Shown here: one piece after another, positions 46,480-58,089 of the stretch
Numbering within the stretch: position 1 is the first letter of the stretch
How the letters are laid out: every line of letters starts with the position of its first letter
Assembly (NCBI GenBank): GCA_963693285.1
Contig: OY848922.1
Coordinates: 6,312,923 to 6,376,922 of the forward strand
Length of the DNA stretch: 64,000 bases
Source: Xestospongia muta
Lineage: Eukaryota > Porifera > Demospongiae > Haplosclerida > Petrosiidae
Direction: 5' to 3'
Translations under genes and position numbers: made by a program
The notes under the pieces: generated by a model
What the model was told of the DNA's origin: nothing
Databases searched by the model: none
Seen by the model: only the letters and a program-made list of their open reading frames with translations

Positions 46480-47934
46480 CTACAATTAATAAGAACAAAA
46501 TGTAATTAGAGACATACATTAAGTATTAATTTTTAATTATATGTTATTATATTTAACATTATGTACATGTTCATGTACATAACATGTACTTGATATACTG
46601 GTCAATTAAGGACTGGGTATACTCACTTTTTAAAGATTTTAAATGATATATGCAATATGATAAAATTGGGAAAAAGAATGATCATTTCATAAAAACTAAG
46701 AAATTGTTAATTCTTAGTCTCAAAGTTGAGTGACTATTGTGGACTTGTTATATTTTATTGCATATTACAAGCACTATCTTAATCAACTCCTAAAATGTAA
46801 TAGAAAAGCCTTTCCTGCATTCCTTAAAGTATACTAATATTTACACAATATTAATATCAGAGACAGTAAACATCGTTATCTGTTAGCTTAGATTGAAGGA
46901 AAGGATTAGAGAAAGTATTTCCTGAATATAGGTGAAATAGTACTTTTGCCAGGTTTACATCAATCACTCATAATGGCAACAGTAAATGACTTCAATTCCC
47001 TCCAATCAGGAATGAGTTACCAGGTTATATCATATGTAATGAGATCAATAAACCTCATTGAAAACCTCCAAAAGAAATGCAGGTTTATACTTAAAATATG
47101 CACTATCAAAAAACAGCCATCGTATGAGTTCAAATTGTCACATGATCACTTTATGATGTCATAAAAGCTCTGATCATAATGTTACTATTTCATCATAATA
47201 AACTATATAGTATTCATCAACAATAGTAGTACAATTCAAATATTGTACATTAGTGGTTATCAGTATATACAATGTAACACTAATGACAAAGAAAAACAAA
47301 ACCATATTTTATAAAACATTCTAAGACTCTTTTGAAGACACTATTGATGCTGTAAGGGACTGGATTATTAATGATTTAGAGTACTGTGATTTCTTGATTG
47401 CTATGTGCATCAGTGACTCAAAATACTCCATTGATCTCAACACGTACATAATATTATTGTCAATTCAAAATAACATAATTACAATTTTTTTATTCAATTC
47501 CTCATGATTGTTGTAGCCATTGGTAATTTTTATTTTCTTATTGTAGGTTTTTAGTAAATGTTACAATGTGATTATAGGAAACTATATATGATAGGTAGTA
47601 CACAGTGGACTGATGTGTATAATATATACAGATTTTATGAGATATGAGATATCATATGAATAGATACTTATAGATAAAAGGTATATTTTAACTACAACAT
47701 ACTCAAATGATCTCCAGTATCAAATCTGCATCTGCAAACAACAATATGTCTATCGTGGCTAAGTAAATGCCCATGCTTGACACAAAATTATGTCTATCAC
47801 ATATAATTTATTAGTACTGTGATAATTATGTAGTTATTTAAAATAATCTGCTTCTATTGATTAAAAAAAAGGTAATATTGTAATGTTTACATTCATTGAT
47901 GTCTCATATCATGTAAATATACTGTATAGGTTTT

Positions 47935-48410
47935 TTTTTCGAGGGGGGGGGGCAAAATTGTCTTGGATGACGTCAAAAAATTTTGTTGGTTCGTGGTAAA
48001 AATTTCGTTGTCGAGCGATCTAGTCTAAACCACACCCTTATACACATGGTGTACAAATGGCATACTTTGCCATTCAAGCCATGATATGAGACTACCACCA
48101 GTACAAACGGACCTGGGATGCTAAATTTGGGAAACAACTTGAGTGCCAGAGAGAAACGAGTTGGCAGCTGCAATTAAGTTGATGGTACAGATTATGCTAA
48201 TAAGCCATGAGGATAGGGTAGGTTGTTCTTTTCCCTCTTGAAGTATTGAAAGAAGGCCATACTGAATCTAAGACTCGTTGATCAACAACGTGATAACATG
48301 CATGCAACCACGTGTATGTATGAATGGGCATGGCACATTGCATCTAATTAAGTTTTGTGGGTAAATATTTCATGTTTTGTTTCTCAACCACAAAAACCAA
48401 ACAATACATT
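47935..48410 (+). mobile_element. Duplicate of the HIRAN-carrying element at 2288-2780
   Basis: It has the same T-run, TTCGA and G-run, the same broken domain (ATGATATGAGACTACCACCA) and the same right flank. It was copied with the segmental duplication. Confidence 0.6.
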
Positions 48411-49351
48411 TGCTGTACAACAGGGGGTGTGGTCAGACAGTGTGTCTCAATATATAGCAGGTATATTATTATATCTATAGTACCACATAGTACACAGTCT
48501 ACATAATTGTGTATTGAAAATATAGTAGTTATGTATTGTGTATACATATCAATGTCTAATATGTAAGCAGTTACAAATTAGTAATAAAAAATTATAACGA
48601 TAGTCAAAACAATACAAATCATATGTCACATATAGAAAGAATAGCTAGAGAGAAAACTAAATAAAGTAATAATTATTACTATCATATTATATTGATACTA
48701 CTACTGTGAACCATGCTTAAAGGACACTGTGAATTAACCCTTTAGTAACGAAGGTTGCATATTTCTAAGATTTAATGCATAGGCATTAACGAGGAAGGTT
48801 ACAAATCTTTGACTAAAAATACCCTGGTATATTTATTAAGAATGCTCGTCATAGTAATTAACATAGAAGAGGAGAACACTAATAAAATGTTTACATTATG
48901 GAAAGTGGATACTGTATCATTTGGATCGTTCTAAGTAGGTTAATGATTTTGATGAAGAAGATGACTTAGAATATGAAGTAATGGACACTTTTAACAATAA
49001 AAGGTAAAGTATAAAATTATAAACACACAGAGTAGTTATAATAATACAGAAATGTTTCATGGGTGAGTTTTAAACTTTTGCGAAAAGAACAGCTTCGACA
49101 CTGATAACCTCATGAAAATTTCACAAAACAATTCACCTAACCAATGTAGTATTAGAAGGCTTAAAACATTTTCGTTTGGAAACTGTTTTGTGACAACACA
49201 CTAAACTAATTAATTATGATACAGTATATGGGCTTGTGCAATTTCATTGATAAATTGTTAAAGTAGACACTTTCATACTATGAACACAAGGTTGTATGGT
49301 GTCTGATATATAGAGTATTTACACTGTATATCAATATAATAATACACTTAC

Positions 49352-49450
49352 ATCATCAGGTATATTAGGATCTGCTTTTGATTGCAACAGATATTGAACA
49401 ATATCTGTGTATCCATAACGTGATGCATACCATATACTAGTAGTCTCGTT
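49352..49450 (-). CDS. Ankyrin exon B3 (main gene)
   Basis: A 99-bp phase-0 exon with intact acceptor ACATGTAG and donor GAT|GTAAGTG. It encodes NETTSIWYASRYGYTDIVQ then YLLQSKADPNIPDD. Confidence 0.87.
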
Positions 49451-50978
49451 CTACATGTAATGATAATAGTAATAGTATAATTATTCATCAATATATCCAT
49501 AGTACAATTATTATACACACACATACACTGATACAAATGTACTTAGATGTATATGACTATAATAATAAGTGATAATATTAATAAAATGTATTATAATAAT
49601 TGTGACCAAGCTTGGAAAAACCACACATGTTGTGCTAAACATTTGAAGAAGCAGTTGCGTATAAACAGTTGCTACATGGTCAGTTTGTACATGATCATAC
49701 CAATCATGGTATCAGGGAAGATCAGTCATTAAATATTTAGATTATAAAGTTGGTAAACATCCTGTACAAAATGGCTGCATAGCAAACGCGTATATGCAAT
49801 TGTTTAGTCAAATTTTTTTGGGTGTAACATTAAATGTTGCACTAAAATGTCTTCACAAATAATGTCACAATTATACACGTACATGTGAAATATGACGTCA
49901 CATATTTAATTTATATCTCATGCAGTAATGTTATCATATTATTAGCTAAATAATATGAAGTGACAACAAATAGACTGTACACACAGTGAATAATAAATAT
50001 ATATGATATGGTCTAGGAACCAATAACTACACAAAGAAGGAAGAATGCAACTATGTAAAGCCAGTGTTACATGAACACACTTGCTGTCAATGACCATATA
50101 ATGATATGTGTAATTATATTCATAGCAAGTCAATCAGATTCATAATTTCACAAGTCTTGAAGCTTCCAAATATGGACATGACCAGAGTACTGTCATTTTT
50201 CTAATACGAGTTGGCTTTTTTCATGAGAATTACACACTCCTTCCTCCTTTGTGAAGCTATAGGCTCTTACATACTGACTTCAAATGTTTATAAAGCTAGT
50301 TACTACTGTATTAACTAAACTGTCATTGGAAAATATTCTTTGAAATTGTATTACAAAATCAGCTTGAAAAAAATGGCTCTAATACAATGTGAAGGGTCAT
50401 TAATGAAAAAATTGACCACACCCAACAATTAAAAAACAATCCGTGAACACTTTAGCACATTTTGTACATCACATCTAAACATTACAACAAATCTACAAGT
50501 TGTACTTGATTATAAAATATTAATACAATCTAATACTATAATTCATTTTTATTTAAATGTAGTACTGTAATCCAGATGACCATAAGTATGCAGATAAAAC
50601 AAAAGTAGCTAGGATATCAGATAAAATTGCCATATTGACTTCAGTAATGACTTTGTGAAAGTTAAACATTCAAGCCCCACCCCTTAGCAATAGAGTAAAT
50701 TATTTATAATATATGCTGTGTCCATTCATTCATATATCTTAAATGTTATATATAAAATGTTTTAACTACATGATTAAACTTTGATAAAGACTTTGTAACA
50801 CACACACATTAATTTATACTAGGTTGATTTAAAGGATATATTGTGATTATTATTATAATAACTATAACACTTGTATATCATATATGTAATTAATTATGAT
50901 GATTTGATAATGACAGGAACTCCTATCATAAGACAATATCATCTCTGAATAGTACTATATTGTGACACACTTACATAC

Positions 50979-51071
50979 CTCATCTTGTGCATTGACATTT
51001 GCTCCTTTTTGTATAGCATGTTTCACTTTATCTAGTCGCCCATTTAAAGCAGAGTCAATCAGTTCATTATC
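50979..51071 (-). CDS. Ankyrin exon B2 (main gene), N-terminal repeat
   Basis: A 93-bp phase-0 exon between acceptor CTTTGTTAG and donor GAG|GTATGTAAG. It encodes DNELIDSALNGRLDKVK then AIQKGANVNAQDE, a typical first repeat. Confidence 0.87.
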
Positions 51072-52153
51072 CTAACAAAGATATCAAAGTTAATAAATGT
51101 AATATTACACATAAACAAGATCATATACAACATAGTTTATAATACAGTAGACATAATATTATAGAAGACATACTATAACAAGAGTACAGTAACTACTAAT
51201 ATAGTACATTGTACTAAGTATATGGACATGACCTATATACAAACTGTAGGGTCAAAGTATATACAACTAACAGATTCAATACATTATAAATGCTAAACAA
51301 ATATAGTCTATAGTTCTATGGATAGTTTGACTAAGTTTATTTAATATTCTGTCTAATATGTTGTCTCTGATTGCATACATTTTGTCTAAGTTTATAATTA
51401 TTGAATTATTTAGAATGAAGGGATCGGATATACATAATTTTATAACAGTGATATCATTATAACTTCCTTTGTATATCATAGTACTAATACTCAAAAAATA
51501 CTTCCACTATCAATTATGTACTAAACCTCTATGAAGCTTAGAGAAACATAACTAGAGCAAATTGTCTACTATAATTTTAAAAAGAAAGACCCTGATACTA
51601 TTGTACAGGTAATCTTATTGCTCTAAATTTATATATCACTGTTAAAATACTTTGGTTGTTTTAACCGCTATAGTCACTAGTCTTAAATGTGTTCTTACTA
51701 GATATATACATTGGTAATATCAACAACACATACTCGATTACTAATTATTATGGAATTGCACAGTTTAAGAACATGTGTAGTGTGTACGGATTTACTGTTA
51801 AACTCCATATTGGCAACCTTACATGCAATGACACAACAAAGCTACCACAGAATACATAGACTGACACCCATATAATTATATATTATACACAACAAAGCTA
51901 CCTCATATTACATAGTGGAAAAAGCATTTACATCTAACCAAAGATATAACTGTAATTTCTCTGTCAATTAACTCCATGACTGTTATGAACTTAAATAGTA
52001 ATGACAGTAGTAAGATATTTGCAATTTTGTAGAATGTTATCCTATATTATATGTAACTTAAATTATCATGGATCGTTAGATAACTCAATCAGTTTTACAT
52101 ATAGTGTAGAATTTATTGTTAATACACAAAATGTTTGTTAAAAGCTAACTTAC

Positions 52154-52221
52154 CAATTTTTGTTGAGATTTATCCATTATTCAAGTTATTTAGAACACTC
52201 CACTCTCCTTCTTAGACAAAT
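52154..52221 (-). CDS. First coding exon of the main gene
   Basis: Acceptor CCTTTATGTTAG at 52222-52233 opens an exon with 44 bases of 5' UTR. ATG at 52177 then encodes MDKSQQKL up to donor GTAAGTTAG. It is phase 0 with exon 50979-51071. The upstream intron would reach an inferred leader exon at 53641. Confidence 0.7.
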
Positions 52222-53640
52222 CTAACATAAAGGATTAACTGTTGACTCAATTTACTAAGCTATATACTGCTCTATTGCACTCTTAATGATGTCACCTACT
52301 AATATAGAAAATACAATAAACACAATAATCTATTACAATAAAAGGACGTACAGATGTGTACAATATATACTATGTATGTTCGAGTTGAGAAGACCCACAC
52401 AGAGATATAAATAACTTTGCTGTTTTACGTGCCATTTACATGGCACTTGCACCAATCGATTCTGCGTGCAATTCCGCATTTTATATATAATTTGGCTCTC
52501 TAGTGCTACGAGAAAGTAGCAAACTATAAAACTCCATACATTTTCAATGGCATACCTTCGTCATACTTCAAATACAACACCTTCAAGGATTTTAATAAAT
52601 AATAATTCTCTCCTTGAAAAATCAGCTTTCTTTTACATGGCAATTTAAATTACAGTTCTAATTATATGATCAGATGTTCTATTACAACAATTATTATTAT
52701 TTAAATAATAATCAGGTTTTGTCTTTTGCGATTTAAGGCAGCTATAAAGCCACTGTGGTTCAAAAAACACTTTTAACAAATATTTCATCAAGTTAAACAA
52801 CTGGCCTATTCTCTTGAAGGTTCTTTATTATTTGATGAAGGTAAGTATGCCTCTATTCAATAATGTGAGGTTGTTCCTAGTAGTGTTATCTGTCATCCAC
52901 TCTCTTATGTCTATACCTGTACTACAATAGTCATAGACATTTGCAACAACCTCCTTTGTTTGTGACCTAAGTCTCTTTCACTTTGGTATCTTCATGAACA
53001 TGAGGGAAAACTTGTTGTGTTCACATTACATGCATGTGAACAAATAATGAATAAAAGTAAAATTTACTTCAGCGGTAATTGCATATAATAGGTGAGGAAA
53101 TACCCCACCTTACATTCCATGCATAAAACACTTTTTTTTTAATAAGGGGCTCTTCTCAACTTGGACATATTATAAGTATTAAAGAATGAGTAATATCTTG
53201 ATACTTGAGTTGATACTAATGACAATTTTAATTAACATCACGATAGATGACTTAATAAACATGTATAAATAGAAAGCAAGTTAAACAAAGACAATTATGT
53301 TTTGCTATTGTCATCAACAGGACTTGATCTTTATTAATATTTCAATGGTATCTATCATAATATAGTATTTATACTGTGTATCATATCAGTGAGGTATGTA
53401 AATTACACATAGGTACATTTTCAATATGTATATTAAAGACATTTCCTTACTCACTGTAGTCATTGATAAACAGTCACTTTAGTTATAGTTAATATAACGA
53501 CCAAAACATTCAAAGATACAATATTTAAGTCATACTAGAGGTTTTAGATAAAATGTAAAATTTAAACAATATACTGTACTGATTTCAGTCACCTCTTAAT
53601 CCTCTGTCATAAGTCTATACAAGTTATTAGTAATACTTAC

Positions 53641-53710
53641 CTATTTGCTCTGTTATAACAAGAAAAAAGAGAGTCTTTAAAGCGAAAGAGCTGAGCCACT
53701 CTCAGAAAGA
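53641..53710 (-). other. Inferred 5' UTR exon of the main gene
   Basis: The minus strand reads through CTTTAAAGACTCTCTTTTTTC and AACAGAGCAAATAG to a strong donor GTAAGTATT at 53640-53632. It has no ATG and would splice to the acceptor at 52222. The transcription start is not visible; the upper bound is a guess. Confidence 0.35.
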
Positions 53711-53747
53711 TTTAATTAACAGCCTATTTGAATGTTTTAAATTATTA

Positions 53748-53755
53748 TGACGTCA
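53748..53755. promoter_or_regulatory. CRE/ATF palindrome TGACGTCA
   Basis: A perfect 8-bp CRE about 40 bp upstream of the inferred leader exon. CREB/ATF factors bind this site in animals. Its position fits a proximal promoter element, but one site can occur by chance. Confidence 0.3.
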
Positions 53756-54099
53756 TTAATCATGTTAATTAAGTGTAATAAAACTGTAATAACATTTTTT
53801 GAGACTCGTAGATAAGAAAATTAAATAACAACAAATATTACGTTGTTTAGAAATTTAGTTATAAGTTTTTAGTTTCTGGTTACTTCTCCACAGTCTTTTA
53901 TCTCACCTACATGTAAAATAGTGAAATGATAGACTTAATATAATAACTTCTTACCATATCTTGGTATAATAATACTATCATTGATGATATATTTAAAAGT
54001 TATTATACATGATGTATGTCACCATAATTATAGATCATATGATCTCAGTACTTTGATTACATCATATAATGTGTTACTAAATGAATGAATAATTATATA

Positions 54100-54690
54100 T
54101 TACAAAATAGATAAGAGGTAAATACATGATTCTTATATAAATATAAAAAGTGAATTAATGGATGAATAGTGTACATTAAGAAATGGATGAATGGTTGGAG
54201 TAGGATGGATGAATTAAAAGTAATTAATGACTTTGATATTGTCAGCTTAAAACAAAACTTGAAGAATTGAGTATTATAAATAAGTATTAGACAATGTTAA
54301 CATAACATACTGTGCCATATACCGTATATTATGATGATAATAGGTAGGGTACAAGTGTTGCCAGTTAACAAACTACACGTCATATGTCACATCTAATATT
54401 CTTATTAACACCATAAGGTGCTGCTGTATAGAAGAATTACCTAGTATAATTGACATAATGACATCATTTATATTAAAGTATTCCTTATGTTAATAAAAAT
54501 TATAATATAACATACTGTATAATACAATATAATATAATGGAATTTATTCAGCAAGAGTACAATATTTAAAGTATGGATGTAAACCTCATTTTATAGTTAC
54601 TTACAATATTAAATTATTACTTAACATAGAGACGGCTTGATATAGATATCAGTACCTTAGTACATTGACTGGTTAAGGATAAATTAATAA
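54100..54690. other. AT-rich intergenic stretch
   Basis: There are no coding, splice or terminal-repeat signals I can support. Short ATGGATGAAT repeats occur near 54155-54215. Confidence 0.5.
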
Positions 54691-55079
54691 TAATAGTTAT
54701 TATTGTGTTATGACATTATATCTTTCCATTACATTCTAAGGAAATGGATAATTTTGACATAAAATGTTGTTATGTATTCTCTTAAAATTATTTTGTCTGT
54801 AGCATATTATATAACATTGTTATATTTATCATTTAATTCTAGGTAAAGGTCAATGAGTGTATTTGTTAGATTCCTATAGATGTAGGTTCATATTATTAAC
54901 TCATTACAATTTGTTTATACTTTCACAATATCCTATCAATTTAAAAGAAAAGGTTTATGGACATATGTACATATCAATGTGTGGACTAGTTCTCTCAACT
55001 AGATTCATCTCAATAACTTACTATATTAACAATGTTTATATTTTTGAACTTTATTATATGCATCATTTAGTAAAAATGG

Positions 55080-55430
55080 TTAAATGCAGGCAATAGTTCT
55101 CTTAAGTATGTCCTTTGATATTCACAGCTATAACAAGATATCAGTACTACACACAATAATGAATGTTTGGGTAATAGATGTAATGTGCTTTGATTGACGC
55201 AACATAATATAACCCATTTGTCATTTTTAAATTATATTTAAATGACAACTGGATCATTTGAAAGGATTTAGTTTTGTCATTTGACAGGTTAAACCAGTTT
55301 AGTATGTCAATCGACAGTATATACATAAATACTTGTTTCCTTGTGTTTACTTGGATTGACTAAGTTTTGGATCATTAATAAAGAATGCAATTAGCAATTA
55401 TAATTAAATATTCAAAAGACTCCCTCAAGA
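55080..55430 (+). repeat. Older copy of the ~660-bp repeat
   Basis: It shares blocks with 56530-56820, including TTTTGTCATTTGACAG, ATACTTGTTTCCT and TTTTGGATCATTAATAA. More diverged than the two later copies. Confidence 0.6.
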
Positions 55431-56529
55431 GTATAGAATTGTTTACACTAGAGTATTCTATTATACTATTATGACCACATATACTAATATCTATATTATA
55501 TAACTTTGTATTGTATGAGTGAAAATTAACTTAGAGCTATATACAAAACAGGACATGTTTCCTGATAACATAGTCCAATTTAAAAGGATCATTATGTTTT
55601 TGTGAAGATTACTGCTTATATAAAAATGTAAAGATGTTGTAAATTAAATCAGTAAAAATGCCCTATACTGAGGTAACTATAAAATGAATAATATTTTTCT
55701 AATATCTTTAATATCATGGAGACAGATTGGTGAGATGTCAGACCAAATACAAATGGTAATCATTTGAAATTTCACAAGTCTTTATCCAACTTCGTTAGAG
55801 TATTAGTGAAGAATTTAATTTTGTTATTGACAGCTTGATTTACCATCCATGTCAGTAGTTATATGTTACATTAATTAGAAAGGACACATTTGACAATACC
55901 TACGCACATATATATCACTCCAAACATTGTGCAATAGGTACATGTATATACTTAGTACTGATATGAAGTATGGCATGACATTTATACTACATGCAAGTAG
56001 CTAAGCAACTATATCTCAGTGGCTTTATTCAATCTTTAAGACTTTAATATATTAACATAATACTAACAGAGCCAGTACTAAAAGACAGTAAGAGTACAGA
56101 CTTAAATTAAACCTTTTATTTTGCTATAATAAAGTATATAGTTACATTGTATAGTGCCAGTTTGGTACACATATCACTAAAGAAGTTCAATGACTCCATA
56201 AAGCTAAAAATAATATTAAAATTATTCATTGTGTCAATGTTCTATCATTAAGTTGGTTGGAAAGAGAGGATAGAGATGTCATTGTTTTAAAGTAGTTTAA
56301 ACTGTATCATCTTTATACAACAATCTTGTATTTATGATTAGTACTACCTATAATTAAGTCAATAAGTGTATTAAATAGATCTCAAAATATGTGGACATTA
56401 TTAACTATTATGGTATACTTATTATTTCACAATATCCTATATAATTAAATAATTCATGAAATATATGTCACTAACTTGTTATAATAATTATGCTTCTGTC
56501 TCTACAGTATACTATTAAGGTCATTCACT

Positions 56530-57260
56530 AGATGGGTTAATGCAGACTCTAGTTCTCTCAAGTATGCTCTTTGATATCCACAGTTATAAGAAAACATCAG
56601 CACTATAAATGATGTTTTAATAGATGTAACATATTGTGATACATCTGTCACACTATAATTACATTTAACTGATCACTGGATGTTGACAAGAATTTAATTT
56701 TGTCATTTGACAGTATAAACCATTCTCTGGTCAATTAGTTACAATATATACATCAGTACTTGTTTCCTCATTTTATTTAGAATAGGGAGGTTTTGGATCA
56801 TTAATAAGGAATGCAGTAATTAAATTTCCAATCTACAAAATATTCCTATGATTATGTACAGCTGTTAATACAATATTCTAACATACTAACAAGATATGAG
56901 TATATATACTAACATCAATAATACACAAATATAAAAGGTGAACATTATAATAAACAACAGCACAAGTTTCCTCATTAAACTCCACTAATTAATGAGACTG
57001 TTTTGTTCTTTGAGGACTAGTCCTTACTGAAATATTGATATTCTGTGAAGTCATTAGAAAGGAAAGCACAATATAATATTATGATCTAACATTCAAGAGC
57101 TGATCAATATATCATCATCACTCAATATATTCATGTACACGTATGTGAACTTTACAAGTGTGTATGTGTGTGCTGCATGTACTAAAGCAGCTCTTGTAAC
57201 TCATAGTCTACACTTACATTTAATAAAGCAACACAACATAATAATCAAAAATTTACAAAT
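56530..57260 (+). repeat. Repeat unit 1 of a tandem pair (period about 658 bp)
   Basis: GATGTTTTAATAGATGTAAC occurs at 56611 and again at 57269. Units share long near-identical runs through GGTTTTGGATCATTAA and CAACAGCACAAGTTTCCTC, and both end with TAGTCTACACTTACATTTAA. No open frame is conserved. Confidence 0.85.
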
Positions 57261-57261
57261 T

Positions 57262-58080
57262 TACAAATGATGTTTTAATAGATGTAACATATTGTGATAC
57301 ATCTGTCACTTTATAATTACATTTAACTGATCACTGGATCGTTAACAAGAGTTTCATTATGTCATTTGACAGTATAAACCATTCTCTGGTCAATTAGTTA
57401 CAATATATACATCAGTACTTGTTTCCTCATTTTATTTAGAATAGGGAGGTTTTGGATCATTAACAAGGAATGCAGTAATTAAATTCCACACTACAAAATA
57501 TTCCCTTGATTATGTACAGCTGTTAATACAGTATTCTATCATACTAGGAAGACATAAGTACATGTACTAACATTAATAATATACAAATATAAAAGGTGAA
57601 CATTATAATAAACAACAGCACAAGTTTCCTCATTACAATCAAATATATAATGAGACTATTATGTTCTTTGAGGTCTAGTCCTTACAGAAATATTGATATT
57701 CTGTGAAGTCATTAGAAAGGAAAGTAGTTGAGGCAATCTATAATATTATGATCTAACATCCATGAGCTGATTAATATATCATGATCACTCAATGTATTCA
57801 TATACACTGAAAAAAACATTTTGTCATTTTAACTGAAGTATTCATTACCACAGTTTCATAAGTATAATGTAAATCTATTCTAAGTTGTTACAAAGCCAAA
57901 ATCAATGTAACTTAATATGTATGAAGTCAACTGCTGCATCTACAACCACGTTGCTTTTACACCCAGTTTGCTATAGTAATTGATCATGGCTTCAGTTGAA
58001 GCTATAAGCAGATACTATTTTGACTCATAGTCTACACTTACATTTAATAAAGCAACACAACATAATCAAAAATTTACTAC
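57262..58080 (+). repeat. Repeat unit 2 with a ~200-bp replacement
   Basis: It parallels unit 1, but 57808-58010 differs (starting ACTGAAAAAAACATTTTGTC), so its end lies 824 bp rather than 658 bp from that of unit 1. The replaced piece may be a small insertion; I see no clear inverted ends. Confidence 0.8.
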
Positions 58081-58089
58081 TTTGTACTG

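Larger units (their letters stand above)
45782..51262. repeat. Segmental duplication of 1-5628
   Basis: Collinear match over about 5.5 kb. Introns differ at about 2-3% (hand counts over several 180-bp stretches). Copy B lacks about 135 bp within the piggyBac end. It includes three ankyrin exons, a piggyBac end and a HIRAN-carrying element. The match ends about 190 bp upstream of ankyrin exon 2, so the start exons and promoters are not shared. Confidence 0.92.
18181..52221 (-). other. Whole main gene: ankyrin / ROCO-like GTPase / Death domain
   Basis: A single-gene model joining 52154-52177, 50979-51071, 49352-49450, 46384-46479, 39699-39797, 30484-30582, 22250-22348, 21746-21827, 19651-21698, 19136-19589, 19021-19083, 18866-18928, 18691-18741, 18568-18630 and 18181-18461. 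The coding sum is 3714 bp with all phases agreeing. No other start or terminal exon lies between. The long introns (up to about 9 kb) hold nearly all the transposons. The exons at 30484 and 39699 might instead be optional cassettes, since phase 0 allows skipping. Confidence 0.6.

Noticed and set aside
752..51071. Diversity-generating retroelement as the source of exon variation
   Set aside because: No template repeat or dedicated RT is present; the changes are not restricted to adenines and include coordinated codon changes and a 3-bp deletion. The only RT seen is a dead gypsy element.
52430..52447. GTGCCATTTACATGGCAC inverted repeat
   Set aside because: A short 7-bp stem without other context; probably chance in this sequence.
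52760..52835. Plus-strand exon candidate ending at TTGATGAAG|GTAAGTATG
   Set aside because: Two frames are equally open, no acceptor or start can be assigned, and there is no paralog support.
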